DNA from: Curtobacterium sp. 9128
GTDB lineage: Bacteria; Actinomycetota; Actinomycetes; Actinomycetales; Microbacteriaceae
Length of the DNA: 64,000 nt
Reading direction: 5' to 3'
Assembly (NCBI RefSeq): GCF_900086645.1
Contig: NZ_LT576451.1
Coordinates: 3,658,001 to 3,722,000, forward strand
The notes under the pieces were generated by a model. That model saw only the letters and a program-made list of their open reading frames with translations, was not told the origin of the DNA and ran no database searches. Numbering within the stretch: the first letter of the stretch is position 1; each line of letters starts with the position of its first letter. The position numbers and the translations under genes were made by a program. Below, piece after piece: positions 50,085 through 58,361 of this stretch.

Positions 50085-50933
50085 ATGAACATCACCCTCG
50101 CCCAGCTCCGCGCGCTCGTCGCCACGGTCGACCGCGGATCGTTCACCCTCGCCGCCGCGACGCTCGGGATCGGCCAGTCCGCCGTCTCGCACGCCGTCGC
50201 CGGTCTGGAGCGCGAGGTCGGTGGTCAGGTCCTCCGTCGCGGCGGCGCGGCCGCCCCCACACCGCTCGGGGAACGACTGATCGGTCACGCCCGCAGCGTG
50301 CTCGCCTCCGTCGACGCACTGGAGGCAGTGGTCCGGCCCGGTACGGCGCGCGGCACCGTGCGACTCGCGGCCGTCCCCACCGTCTGCCAGGGCCTGCTGC
50401 CGCGGCTCCGCGACCTGTGGGCGGTGACCCTGCCGGACGTCGACGTCCAGGTCTACGAGGGCGACGACGACGAGATGCCGGAGTGGCTCGAGGCGGGCAC
50501 CGTCGACGCCGCCGTCCTCGTCGACCCGGTGTCCGTGCCCGACGGCGCGGTCGTCGTCGCGCGCGACGAGATGGCCGCCGTGATCCGACGCGACCACCCC
50601 CTCGCCGACGCAGCCGCCCTGACGCTCGACGACCTGCACGAGGACGGCCTGGTCGCCGGCGGCGGCGGGTGCGAGCACCAGATCCAGCGGATGCACGAGA
50701 TCGCCGGGCAGCCGTTCCGCTACGCCCACCGGGTGCGGGAGATGAGCACGATGTTCGGCATGATCCAGCGCGGCGAGGGCGTGTCCGTCGTCCCGACGCT
50801 CGGGAGGGTGATGCTGCCGGACGACCTCGTGATGGTGCCGACGACGCCGAGGCTCGAGCGGACGCTGGTGCTGAGCGGTCCGTCGTCCCGGCCGTGGCAC
50901 CCGCTGGCGAGGGCCCTCGTCGACGCGGTCTGA
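50085..50933 (+). CDS. LysR-family transcriptional regulator
   Basis: 282 residues. N-terminal HTH: LAQLRALVATVDRGSFTLAA (~5-24) with TLGIGQSAVSHAVAGLEREV. The effector-binding domain has VRLAAVPTVCQGLLPRL, VDAAVLVDPVSVPDGAVVVA and the final FGMIQRGEGVSVVPTLGRVM. It sits opposite the EamA transporter with a LysR-type operator between. A GAAGGAA site precedes the ATG. The ligand is unknown; the exported compound is a reasonable guess. Its stop codon lies in a 14-bp tandem duplication. Confidence 0.92.
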   Translation: MNITLAQLRALVATVDRGSFTLAAATLGIGQSAVSHAVAGLEREVGGQVLRRGGAAAPTPLGERLIGHARSVLASVDALEAVVRPGTARGTVRLAAVPTVCQGLLPRLRDLWAVTLPDVDVQVYEGDDDEMPEWLEAGTVDAAVLVDPVSVPDGAVVVARDEMAAVIRRDHPLADAAALTLDDLHEDGLVAGGGGCEHQIQRMHEIAGQPFRYAHRVREMSTMFGMIQRGEGVSVVPTLGRVMLPDDLVMVPTTPRLERTLVLSGPSSRPWHPLARALVDAV

Positions 50934-50953
50934 GCGACGCGGTCTGAGCCGTC
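50925..50953 (+). repeat. 14-bp tandem duplication across the LysR stop codon
   Basis: GACGCGGTCTGAGC occurs twice in tandem, each copy containing the TGA. Confidence 0.75.
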
Positions 50954-50981
50954 CTCCGGCCGACGCTGGAAGGATGGATCG

Positions 50982-51794
50982 ATGGCCGAGACGCACGTGA
51001 AGACCTTCACCGATCCGAACGAGGCAGCAGCAGAAGCCGCGGGGCTCGAGTGGCTCGCCGCGGCAGAGGAGTCCGGCGGTACCCGCGTCGCCCGGGTCCT
51101 CGACCGGCCGAGCCCGACGGTGCTCGACCTGGAGCTGATCTCCGACGGCTCCCCGACGAAGGCGCAGGCGGAACGCTTCGGCCGCTCGCTCGCGCACACG
51201 CACGCGTCCGGCGCACCGCACTGGGGAGCGCCGTCGCCGGGGTTCCCGTCCGGTGTACCGCTGCGGATGGGCCGGTCCGGCACCCCGTTCGTCGCCGCCG
51301 CCGATGCCCCGGCCACGTGGGGCGAGTTCTTCGCGGAGTACCGCATCCGCGACTTCGTCCGGCGGATCGTCGACCGGGGCGGGTTCGACGCGGGCGAGGC
51401 TGCGCTGCTCGAGCGGGTCGCGCAACGCGTCCAGGACGGGGAGTTCTCATCGCCCCAGCCGACGCTCGTCGGTGAGCGGCCCGCGCGGCTGCACGGCGAC
51501 CTCTGGGCGGGGAACGTGCTCTGGCCGACGGACGACTCCGAGCCGACGGGGGCCGTGCTCATCGACGCGAACCCGCACGGCGGGCACGCGGAGACGGACC
51601 TCGCGCTCCTCGGGCTGTTCGGGCTGCCGCGGCTCGAGACGGTGCTGGCGGGGTACGACGCCGAGTCGCAGCTGGCCCCGGGGTGGCAGGAACGCGTCGA
51701 GCTCCACCAGCTCGCCCCGCTGCTCCTGCACGTGTTCCTGTTCGGCGGGTCGTACAAGTCCGCCACACTTCGGGCCGCGTCCCGGTACGCCTGA
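50982..51794 (+). CDS. fructosamine-kinase/aminoglycoside-phosphotransferase-like protein
   Basis: 270 residues with a GGAAGGA site. The kinase core shows RLHGDLWAGNVLWP (~166-179, catalytic HGDxxxxN) and AVLIDANPHGGHAETDLALL, where Asp replaces DPA-type metal ligand positions in the expected order. HWGAPSPGFPSGVPLRMG and TWGEFFAEYRIRDFVRRI are typical of fructosamine kinases. The family phosphorylates glycated amines, allowing deglycation. The N-terminal ATP-binding lobe is shorter than usual. Confidence 0.85.
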   Translation: MAETHVKTFTDPNEAAAEAAGLEWLAAAEESGGTRVARVLDRPSPTVLDLELISDGSPTKAQAERFGRSLAHTHASGAPHWGAPSPGFPSGVPLRMGRSGTPFVAAADAPATWGEFFAEYRIRDFVRRIVDRGGFDAGEAALLERVAQRVQDGEFSSPQPTLVGERPARLHGDLWAGNVLWPTDDSEPTGAVLIDANPHGGHAETDLALLGLFGLPRLETVLAGYDAESQLAPGWQERVELHQLAPLLLHVFLFGGSYKSATLRAASRYA

Positions 51795-51834
51795 CGGGTG
51801 CCCGCTGGCCGGCTGCCTGCCTGCCGGACCGCGG

Positions 51835-51916
51835 CCGGTCGAGTGCGCAGGAATGGCGGCCCGGCGCCCAACGTACCCACCACGTCCGCGCACTCGATCC
51901 CAGGCCCCGGCCACCC
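51835..51916. repeat. repeat family C copy 1 (82 bp, hairpin-forming)
   Basis: Contains TCGAGTGCGC ... GCGCACTCGA (51839-51897) enclosing a 39-base GC-rich centre, then ATCCCAGGCCCCGG. The same design recurs 174 bp downstream. The 369-bp gap between the kinase-like gene and the GT39 gene holds only these repeats, an IR (CCGAGGGGCG / CGCCCCTCGG, 51915-51978) and weak promoter signals. Confidence 0.8.
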
Positions 51917-52008
51917 GAGGGGCGGGACGGGCGCGCTCACTGCACCCGAGCCTCCCGGCTGTCCCCGGCGCCCCTCGGACCGAACCCGCAGCGCCGCCCG
52001 CGTGCACG

Positions 52009-52090
52009 CCGGTCGAGTGCGCAGAAGCGGCGGCCCGGCGTCCCTCGCGCCGACCACTTCCGCGCACTCGATCCCAGGCCCCGGCCGCCC
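52009..52090. repeat. repeat family C copy 2
   Basis: TCGAGTGCGC ... GCGCACTCGA at 52013-52071, exactly 59 bp like copy 1, with diverged centre and identical flanks ATCCCAGGCCCCGGCC. Confidence 0.8.
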
Positions 52091-52163
52091 GACGCTCCGG
52101 ACGGCCCCCGCACACTTACCCCGCGCACAGGTCACGCATGGGGGTGTTCGGGGAACGCCCCGG

Positions 52164-54308
52164 ATGCTCATGGACATGACCACGTACCCGATCCCCGTGA
52201 CCGATCGACGCGACCGTGCGCACTCGGGTGCGCAGACACGTCGGAGAGCCGTCGCCCGACTCTTCCTCGGCGAGCGCGAGGACGCCCGCTGGCTCCGGCC
52301 GGCCTTCTGGGCGCTCCTCGTCGTGACCGCCGTCGTGTACCTCTGGAACCTCAGCGAATCCGGGTACGCGAACTCGTTCTACGCCGCAGCTGTCCAGGCC
52401 GGCACGAAGTCGTGGGAGGCGTTCTTCTTCGGCTCCCTCGACTCGTCGAACTTCATCACCGTGGACAAGCCGCCGGCGTCGCTCTGGGTGATGGTCCTGT
52501 CCGCGAGGCTGTTCGGCTTCTCGTCCTTCAGCCTCCTGCTCCCCCAGGCCCTGATGGCCGTCGGGTCCGTCGCGCTGGTGTGGGGCACTGTCCGCCGGAC
52601 CCTGGCGCGACTGGGGTCGACGACCGCGAACGTCGGCGCGCTGCTCGCCGGGTTCGTCGTCGCGGCCACACCGGCCGCGGCGCTGATGTTCCGCTTCGAC
52701 AACCCGGACGCACTCCTCGTGCTGCTCATGACCGCCGGCGCGTACTGCACCGTCCGAGCGCTCCCGACGGGCAGCTGGCGGTGGATCGCGCTCGCCGGTG
52801 TCGCCCTCGGCTTCGCGTTCCTGACGAAGATGCTGCAGGGGCTCCTCGTCCTGCCGGCGTTCGGGCTCGTGTACCTGATCGCCGCACGGACCACGTGGCC
52901 GAAGCGCATCGTCGGCCTCCTCATCGCGGCCGGGTCCCTGGTCGTCGCCGCCGGCTGGTGGGTCGTCGCGGTGTGGCTGTGGCCCGCCGACTCCCGCCCC
53001 TACATCGGCGGCTCCACGAACAACACCGTCCTGGACCTGGTCTTCGGCTACAACGGGCTCGGCCGCATCTTCGGCGGCTCGGGCAACGGCGGTGGTGGCG
53101 GCGGGATGACCGGCGGCACCGCAGGCTCGTCGTTCGGCGGGTCGACCGGCCTGGACCGGCTGTTCTCGTCGGAGATGGGCCTCGAGATCTCCTGGCTGCT
53201 CCCCGCCGCGCTCCTCGCCCTCGTGCTCGGCCTGGTCGTGGTCGGACGCCGGACGATCGGCGACCCCGTCCGTGCCGGTCTCGTGCTCTGGGGCGGATGG
53301 CTCATCGTCACCGGGCTCGTGTTCTCGTACATGTCCGGCACGATCCACCCGTACTACACGGTCGCGCTCACCCCGGCGATCGCGGGCCTCGTCGGCACCG
53401 GCGGCGCGCTGCTCTGGAACGCCAGGAACCGGATGACCGGACGCCTGGGCCTCGCGGGCATGATCGGCATCACGGCGTTCTGGGGCTGGTGCCTGCTGAA
53501 CGAGAACCCCACGTGGCTGCCGTGGCTCCGCTGGGTGGTGCTCGCCGGCGGGCTGCTGTCGGCCGTCGCGATCGTCGTCGGCAGCGTCCCGTCGCTCCGC
53601 AAGCTGGTCGCCGTCGGCGTCCTCGCCGGGACGCTCTTCGGGCTCACCGGCACCACCGCCTACGCGCTGGCCACCACCACGGTTGCGCACTCCGGCTCGA
53701 TCCCGAGCGTCGGTCCGTCGGGATCGTCCGGTGGCGGGATGGGCGGCGGCGGCATGCCGGGAGGCACGGGTGGACCAGGCGGGACGCCCCCCGGCAGCAC
53801 GTCCGGCGAGATGCCGGAACCGCCGAGCGGTTCCTCCGGCGAGATGCCGGGCGGGGGCGCCGGGACCGCGCCGGGCGGGACCCAGGAGGGTTCCGGAGAC
53901 GGGACGGGCGATGCGGGATCGGGAACGAGCCTCCCGTCCGGTGACGCGACCGGTGGCGGAGGCGAGGGCGCATCGACGTCGTCGGCACTGCAGAAGCTGC
54001 TCGAAGCGACGGACACGAAGTGGGCCGCCGCCGTGAACGGGTCACAGTCCGCCGCGCAGCTGGAGCTCGACACCGACACCGCCGTGATGGCGATCGGCGG
54101 CTGGTCCAGCGACCCGACACCGACGCTCGCCGAGTTCAAGGCGTACGTCGCCGACGGGAAGATCGCTTACTACATCGCGTCCGGGAACGGCGGCGGCATG
54201 GGCGGCGGATCGTCCACGGCCAGCGCCATCCAGGAGTGGGTCGCGGCGAACTACGAGTCCACCACCGTCGGCGGACAGACCGTCTACGACCTGACGAGCG
54301 GGAAGTAG
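52164..54308 (+). CDS. GT39-type glycosyltransferase with YkcA/B C-terminal domain
   Basis: Up to 714 residues; ATGs at 52164, 52170 and 52176 are all possible. TM-rich N-terminal part with NLSESGYANSFYAAAVQAGT and DSSNFITVDKPPASLWVMVL, the signature of YkcB-like polyprenyl-phosphate-sugar transferases. About eleven TM segments end near residue 520. A Gly/Ser/Pro-rich external linker (~525-610) leads to a globular tail (TDTAVMAIGGWSSDPTPTLA, WVAANYESTTVGGQTVYDLT) found in this family. Probably glycosylates envelope molecules. The linker contains a half-copy of repeat family A. Confidence 0.9.
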   Translation: MLMDMTTYPIPVTDRRDRAHSGAQTRRRAVARLFLGEREDARWLRPAFWALLVVTAVVYLWNLSESGYANSFYAAAVQAGTKSWEAFFFGSLDSSNFITVDKPPASLWVMVLSARLFGFSSFSLLLPQALMAVGSVALVWGTVRRTLARLGSTTANVGALLAGFVVAATPAAALMFRFDNPDALLVLLMTAGAYCTVRALPTGSWRWIALAGVALGFAFLTKMLQGLLVLPAFGLVYLIAARTTWPKRIVGLLIAAGSLVVAAGWWVVAVWLWPADSRPYIGGSTNNTVLDLVFGYNGLGRIFGGSGNGGGGGGMTGGTAGSSFGGSTGLDRLFSSEMGLEISWLLPAALLALVLGLVVVGRRTIGDPVRAGLVLWGGWLIVTGLVFSYMSGTIHPYYTVALTPAIAGLVGTGGALLWNARNRMTGRLGLAGMIGITAFWGWCLLNENPTWLPWLRWVVLAGGLLSAVAIVVGSVPSLRKLVAVGVLAGTLFGLTGTTAYALATTTVAHSGSIPSVGPSGSSGGGMGGGGMPGGTGGPGGTPPGSTSGEMPEPPSGSSGEMPGGGAGTAPGGTQEGSGDGTGDAGSGTSLPSGDATGGGGEGASTSSALQKLLEATDTKWAAAVNGSQSAAQLELDTDTAVMAIGGWSSDPTPTLAEFKAYVADGKIAYYIASGNGGGMGGGSSTASAIQEWVAANYESTTVGGQTVYDLTSGK
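53926..53941 (+). repeat. family A half-element inside the GT39 linker
   Basis: CGAGCCTCCCGTCCGG, identical to the right end of the palindrome at 34089-34104, inside low-complexity linker codons (TSLPSG). Confidence 0.55.
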
Positions 54309-54311
54309 GCT
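54306..54311 (+). promoter_or_regulatory. leaderless -10 element of the response regulator gene
   Basis: TAGGCT with seven bases to the ATG at 54319, overlapping the GT39 stop codon. The two-component genes can be expressed without the upstream gene. Confidence 0.55.
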
Positions 54312-54318
54312 CGGCCCG

Positions 54319-55029
54319 ATGGCCGACCGACTGCTGCAGCGCACCGACGGGAGCCCCGTCCGTGCCCTCGTCGTGGACGACGAGCACGCGCTCGCCGATG
54401 CCGTCCGCCTCGCGTTCGAGGCGGACGGCTGGTCCGTGCACGCCGTGCACCGCGGCCGCGACGTGCTCTTCGCCGCGCGGGACTTCCAGCCGGACGTGAT
54501 CGTGCTCGACGTGATGCTGCCGGACATCGACGGGTTCCAGGTGCTCGACCGGCTGCGGGACGCCCGTGACGACGTCCGGGTGCTGTTCCTCACCGCCAGG
54601 GACTCGTCCGAGGACCGGCTCGCCGGGCTCACCCGGGGCGGCGACGACTACCTCACGAAGCCGTTCGGGGTGGCGGAGCTCCTCGTCCGAGCGCGGATCC
54701 TGGCACGGACCTCGGCGCGGGTGGCATCCGCTCCGTCCGGCATCGTCGTGGGCGACATGGTGCTCGACGAGGACGCCAGGACCGTGAGCCGGTCCGGCTC
54801 CCCGATCGAGTTGACCCCGACCGAGTTCGAACTGCTGCGGTACCTCGCGCGGAACGCGAACCGGGTGCTGTCGCGGGAGCACATCCTGACGAACGTGTGG
54901 GGCATGGACTTCGGGTCGTCGTCGAACCTCGTGGACATGTACGTGTCGTACCTGCGGAAGAAGCTCGACGTCGGGCGCTCGCCGCTCGTGCAGACCGTGC
55001 GCGGCGCCGGGTACGTGTTGCGGCCGTGA
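54319..55029 (+). CDS. OmpR-family response regulator
   Basis: 236 residues. The receiver has VRALVVDDEHALADAVRLAF (acidic pair 20-21), phospho-acceptor Asp64 in VIVLDVMLPDIDGFQVLDRL, and Lys114 in DDYLTKPFGVAELLVRARIL. The winged helix ends with LTNVWGMDFGSSSNLVDMYV and VQTVRGAGYVLRP. It is cotranscribed with its sensor kinase (GTGA overlap) and located inside a glycosyltransferase cluster, so it may control envelope glycosylation. Similar to MtrA/TcrA-type systems; stimulus unknown. Confidence 0.95.
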   Translation: MADRLLQRTDGSPVRALVVDDEHALADAVRLAFEADGWSVHAVHRGRDVLFAARDFQPDVIVLDVMLPDIDGFQVLDRLRDARDDVRVLFLTARDSSEDRLAGLTRGGDDYLTKPFGVAELLVRARILARTSARVASAPSGIVVGDMVLDEDARTVSRSGSPIELTPTEFELLRYLARNANRVLSREHILTNVWGMDFGSSSNLVDMYVSYLRKKLDVGRSPLVQTVRGAGYVLRP

Positions 55030-56510
55030 GCGCTCGTGCTCGCGCTCGGCGGGTGCCGTCGCTGCGGTGGCGGCTCGTGGGCGCCGTGGCGTTGCTGCTC
55101 GTGGCGACGAACCTCGTCGTCGGGGTGGTGACCGTCGTCGCCTACCGCGGGTACCTCGTGGGACGGCTCGACGCGGAGCTCTCCACGGCGGCGAACCGGA
55201 CGCTCGGGCCCGGTGGGTCCCCGTCGCCGCCTCCCGGTGCGGACTCCGGTGACCGCCCGGACCCGGGGAACGCGTTCATCGGCGCTCCCGGACAGGCCGC
55301 AGGGACGGTCGTGGCGATCTACCGCGACGGCTCCTCCGTGCTCGCCGGGTACACCGACAGCAGCGGCCAGCAGCACGGACTGACGTCGGCGCAGGAGTCC
55401 ACGCTGTCGTCCGTCGACGCCGACGGCGCCCAGGTGACCGTGTCGCTCGGGTCACTCGGCACCTACCGCGCGCAGGCGATCGGGTCGTCCGGCGACGTCT
55501 ACGTCACCGCGCTGCCCCTCGACGACCTGCGTGCGTCCGTGGTCCGGCTCGTCATCGTGATCGGCAGCGTCACACTCGTCGGGCTCCTCGTCGCCGTGTG
55601 GGCCGGCGCGATGCTCGTCCGCCGCTCCCTGCGTCCGCTCGAACGCGTGGCCGAGGTCGCATCGAGCGTCACCGGGCTCGACCTGGAGCGGGGCGACACC
55701 GACATCCCCGTGCGGGTCCCCGACGTGGACCTCGCGCAGAACCGCGAGGTCGGCGCCGTTGGTTCGGCGCTCAACCGTCTCCTCGGGCACGTGGCCCGCG
55801 CGCTCACCGTGCGACGCGATGCCGAAGCCGGCATGCGCACCTTCATCGCCGACGCGTCGCACGAGCTCCGCACCCCGATCGCGACCGTGCGCGCGTACGC
55901 CGAACTGTCCTCCTCGTCGTCGGACGTGGACGCGCTCCACCAGAACGTCGACCGGATCGGACGCGAAGCCGTCCGCATGGGGTCGCTGGTCGACGAACTC
56001 CTGCTGCTCGCCCGGCTCGACGCGGCGTCCTCCGGGACGGTCGTCCGTGCCGCCGACCCCGTCGACCTCACGTCGCTGGTCGTCGAGGCGACGATGGACG
56101 CCCGCGCAACCGCGCCGTCACACCGGTGGACGCTGCAGGTCGACGACGAGCCGATCGTCGTGTCCGGGGACGAGGCCCAGCTGCGCCGGGTGGTGACGAA
56201 CCTGCTGGCGAACGCGCGGACGCACACACCAGCGGGGACCGCCGTCGTGGTGTCGTTGCAGCGTGTGGCCGGGACGGAGCCCGGCGAGGTGCGGTTCGTC
56301 GTGGCGAACGACGGGCCGCCGATCCCGGCCGAGGTACTGCCGACGCTGTTCGACCGGTTCACCCGTGGTGAGGCATCTCGCTCGCGGGAGCACGGGACGA
56401 GCGGCCTCGGGCTGGCCATCGTGCGCGGGGTCGTGGATGCGCACGGCGGCACGGTGCGGGTCGTGTCGGAGCCGGGGCGGACAGCGTTCACGGTCTCGCT
56501 GCGGCCCTGA
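55026..56510 (+). CDS. sensor histidine kinase
   Basis: 494 residues from a GTG overlapping the regulator's stop. TM1 (RLVGAVALLLVATNLVVGVV) and TM2 (VVRLVIVIGSVTLVGLLVAV) flank a ~130-residue extracellular sensor. A HAMP-like linker follows (RRSLRPLERVAEVASSV), then the H box FIADASHELRTPIATVRAYA with His279, the N box (VTNLLANARTHTPAG) and the G boxes FDRFTRGEASRS and GTSGLGLAIVRGVVDAHGG. The order is that of a typical class I kinase. The sensor contains a Pro/Gly-rich loop; ligand unknown. Confidence 0.95.
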   Translation: MSARARARRVPSLRWRLVGAVALLLVATNLVVGVVTVVAYRGYLVGRLDAELSTAANRTLGPGGSPSPPPGADSGDRPDPGNAFIGAPGQAAGTVVAIYRDGSSVLAGYTDSSGQQHGLTSAQESTLSSVDADGAQVTVSLGSLGTYRAQAIGSSGDVYVTALPLDDLRASVVRLVIVIGSVTLVGLLVAVWAGAMLVRRSLRPLERVAEVASSVTGLDLERGDTDIPVRVPDVDLAQNREVGAVGSALNRLLGHVARALTVRRDAEAGMRTFIADASHELRTPIATVRAYAELSSSSSDVDALHQNVDRIGREAVRMGSLVDELLLLARLDAASSGTVVRAADPVDLTSLVVEATMDARATAPSHRWTLQVDDEPIVVSGDEAQLRRVVTNLLANARTHTPAGTAVVVSLQRVAGTEPGEVRFVVANDGPPIPAEVLPTLFDRFTRGEASRSREHGTSGLGLAIVRGVVDAHGGTVRVVSEPGRTAFTVSLRP

Positions 56511-56602
56511 GGCGCCTCGCCCCCTCGGACTGACACGGGTTCTTACCGTCGGCACAGGGCCGTGCTCCGGTTCCCGTAGGGGCACTGCCGAGCATCAGCG
56601 GT

Positions 56603-57886
56603 ATGACGGAGACGAACCCCACCCTCGACATCGACATCGTCGTCCCCTGCTACAACGAGCAGGACACGCTCGCGGCCCACGTCCGGCGCCTGCACACGTT
56701 CTGCCGGACGTCGCTGGCCCACACGTGGCGGATCACGATCGCGGACAACGCCTCGACCGACGACACCGCCCGCATCGCCGACGACCTCGCAGCGATGCTC
56801 GACGGCGTCCACGCGGTGCATCTGCCCGAGAAGGGCCGCGGTCGGGCACTCAAGGCCGTGTGGGGTGCGTCCGACGCCCGGGTGCTCGTGTACGTCGACG
56901 AGGACCTCTCCACCGACCTCGCAGCGCTCGAGCCGCTCGTGGCACCGCTGCTCTCCGGCCACTCGGACCTGGCGATCGGCACCCGGCTGGCCGGTTCGTC
57001 GCGGGTGGTGCGGGGCGGCAAGCGCGAGTTCATCTCGCGCTCCTACAACCTGCTGCTCCGGACCACGATGGGCGTCTCGTTCTCCGACGCCCAGTGCGGC
57101 TTCAAGGCGATCACCCGGCAGGCGGCGGAGCACGTCCTGCCCCTCTGCGAGGACGACGCGTGGTTCTTCGACACGGAGTTGCTCGTGATCGCCGAACACG
57201 CGGGCCTGCGCGTGCACGAGGTCCCGGTCGACTGGGTGGACGACGTGAACTCGTCCGTGGACATCGCGTCGACCGCGACCGAGGACCTGAAGGGCATGTG
57301 GCGGGTGTCGCGCGGCCTGGCGACCGGGCGGATCCCCGTTGCGCCGGTCTACGAGGCGATCGGCCGCCAGCCGTTCACGACGCCGCATGTGGGCATCGTG
57401 GGCCAGGTGCTCCGGTTCGGTGCGATCGGTGTCGTGTCGACGATCGCCTTCGCGGTGCTGTACGCGCTGTTCCGCCCGGCGATCGGCGCACAGACCGCCG
57501 ACTTCCTCGCGCTCCTCGTCACCGCGATCGGGAACACCGCGCTGAACCGACGGTTCACGTTCGGCGTGCGCGGTCGGTCCGGCGCCGGACGCCACCACGT
57601 GCAGGGGCTCGTCGTGTTCGGCATCGCGTGGGCGATCACGTCGGGGTCCCTCGTCGTGCTGCACGCGACGGCGCCCGGGTCGTCGCACGGCGCGGAGATC
57701 GCGGTGCTGACGGGGGCGAACCTGCTCGCGACCCTGGTCCGCTTCGTGCTCTTCAAGGCGTGGGTGTTCCGCACGCGTCGTCGTCCGGAGATCATCCGCG
57801 CCGGCACCACCCCCGCCGCCGAGGCCACGACCGAGGCACTGCCCGTGACGGACGCCGCGACGCGCACCGCCCCGACGACGCGCTGA
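56603..57886 (+). CDS. GT2 glycosyltransferase fused to GtrA-like membrane domain (YkcC-like)
   Basis: 427 residues. The GT2 domain begins DIDIVVPCYNEQDTLAAHVR (~9-28) and has the metal motif VLVYVDEDLSTDLAALEPLV, then SFSDAQCGFKAITRQAAEHV, as in DPM1-type polyprenyl-phosphate glycosyltransferases. The C-terminal part has four TM segments of GtrA type (FGAIGVVSTIAFAVLYALF, NTALNRRFTFGVRGRSGAGR). It likely makes and flips a polyprenyl-phosphate sugar used by the GT39 enzyme upstream; together they resemble YkcB/YkcC. The two-component genes lie between them. Confidence 0.9.
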   Translation: MTETNPTLDIDIVVPCYNEQDTLAAHVRRLHTFCRTSLAHTWRITIADNASTDDTARIADDLAAMLDGVHAVHLPEKGRGRALKAVWGASDARVLVYVDEDLSTDLAALEPLVAPLLSGHSDLAIGTRLAGSSRVVRGGKREFISRSYNLLLRTTMGVSFSDAQCGFKAITRQAAEHVLPLCEDDAWFFDTELLVIAEHAGLRVHEVPVDWVDDVNSSVDIASTATEDLKGMWRVSRGLATGRIPVAPVYEAIGRQPFTTPHVGIVGQVLRFGAIGVVSTIAFAVLYALFRPAIGAQTADFLALLVTAIGNTALNRRFTFGVRGRSGAGRHHVQGLVVFGIAWAITSGSLVVLHATAPGSSHGAEIAVLTGANLLATLVRFVLFKAWVFRTRRRPEIIRAGTTPAAEATTEALPVTDAATRTAPTTR

Positions 57887-57932
57887 GGCAGCGCGGGTAC
57901 CGTGAGCCTCCCGTGACGCGAAGGAGCACCAC

Positions 57933-58088
57933 ATGACCGACACCAGCACCCCGGACCCGGACGGCACCGAGAAGACGGACGGCCTCGGGAAGGACAGCAC
58001 GATCCCGAACCACCCCGAGGGTGTCGCCGCCGGCATCACCGACGCGGAGTCGCACTTCAACCCCGAAGAGGACGAAGACGCCGAGTAA
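57933..58088 (+). CDS. small acidic protein, unknown
   Basis: 51 residues starting MTDTSTPDPDGTEKTDGLGK, no TM segment, high Asp/Glu content and an acidic end (NPEEDEDAE). A clear GAAGGAG site precedes the ATG and a strong hairpin follows, so it is likely expressed. A GAGCCTCCCGT half-element is just upstream. No family recognised. Confidence 0.6.
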   Translation: MTDTSTPDPDGTEKTDGLGKDSTIPNHPEGVAAGITDAESHFNPEEDEDAE

Positions 58089-58112
58089 GGCGGCACAGCC
58101 GAGTAACACGCA

Positions 58113-58166
58113 CAACCGGAACCGATCCGAACCGCGGAAGACCGTGGTGCGGATCGGTTCCGGTTG
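58113..58166 (+). terminator. strong hairpin terminator
   Basis: A 17-bp perfect stem, CAACCGGAACCGATCCG / CGGATCGGTTCCGGTTG, with a 20-base loop, 25 bp after the small acidic protein's stop. It insulates gltB from upstream reading. Confidence 0.85.
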
Positions 58167-58211
58167 TTCGGAGCCAGATCGCACAGCCACGCGAGCAGGA
58201 AGCAGCGGTGT

Positions 58212-58241
58212 TGCGCTGTCGGTATACCAACGCTTAGCATC
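58212..58241 (+). promoter_or_regulatory. gltB promoter
   Basis: TTGCGC (-35), 18-bp spacer containing the palindrome GGTATACC, TAGCAT (-10). The predicted leader is about 110 nt, the longest in the window. No riboswitch could be recognised in it. Confidence 0.5.
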
Positions 58242-58361
58242 GCCTCACCGCACCACGACCCCACAGGGCCCGACCGACACCACCGGTCCGCCCGCGGCGA
58301 GCGCTCCACCGTTGCAGCCTCCGTCCGTCCGCTGCCGGCACTCGCTCCTCAGGACCCGCAC

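Noticed and set aside
47825..50947. 1,040-codon plus-strand open frame
   Set aside because: It runs opposite the UbiA, NUDIX and EamA genes and then out of frame over the LysR gene; all four have solid protein signatures.
58164..58361. Upstream extension of GltB to an earlier in-frame start
   Set aside because: The extension covers the terminator arm and promoter region and has no conserved sequence; the Ntn Cys would be at residue 84.
58242..58361. Glutamine-type riboswitch in the gltB leader
   Set aside because: No recognisable conserved core or pairing; a long leader alone is not evidence.
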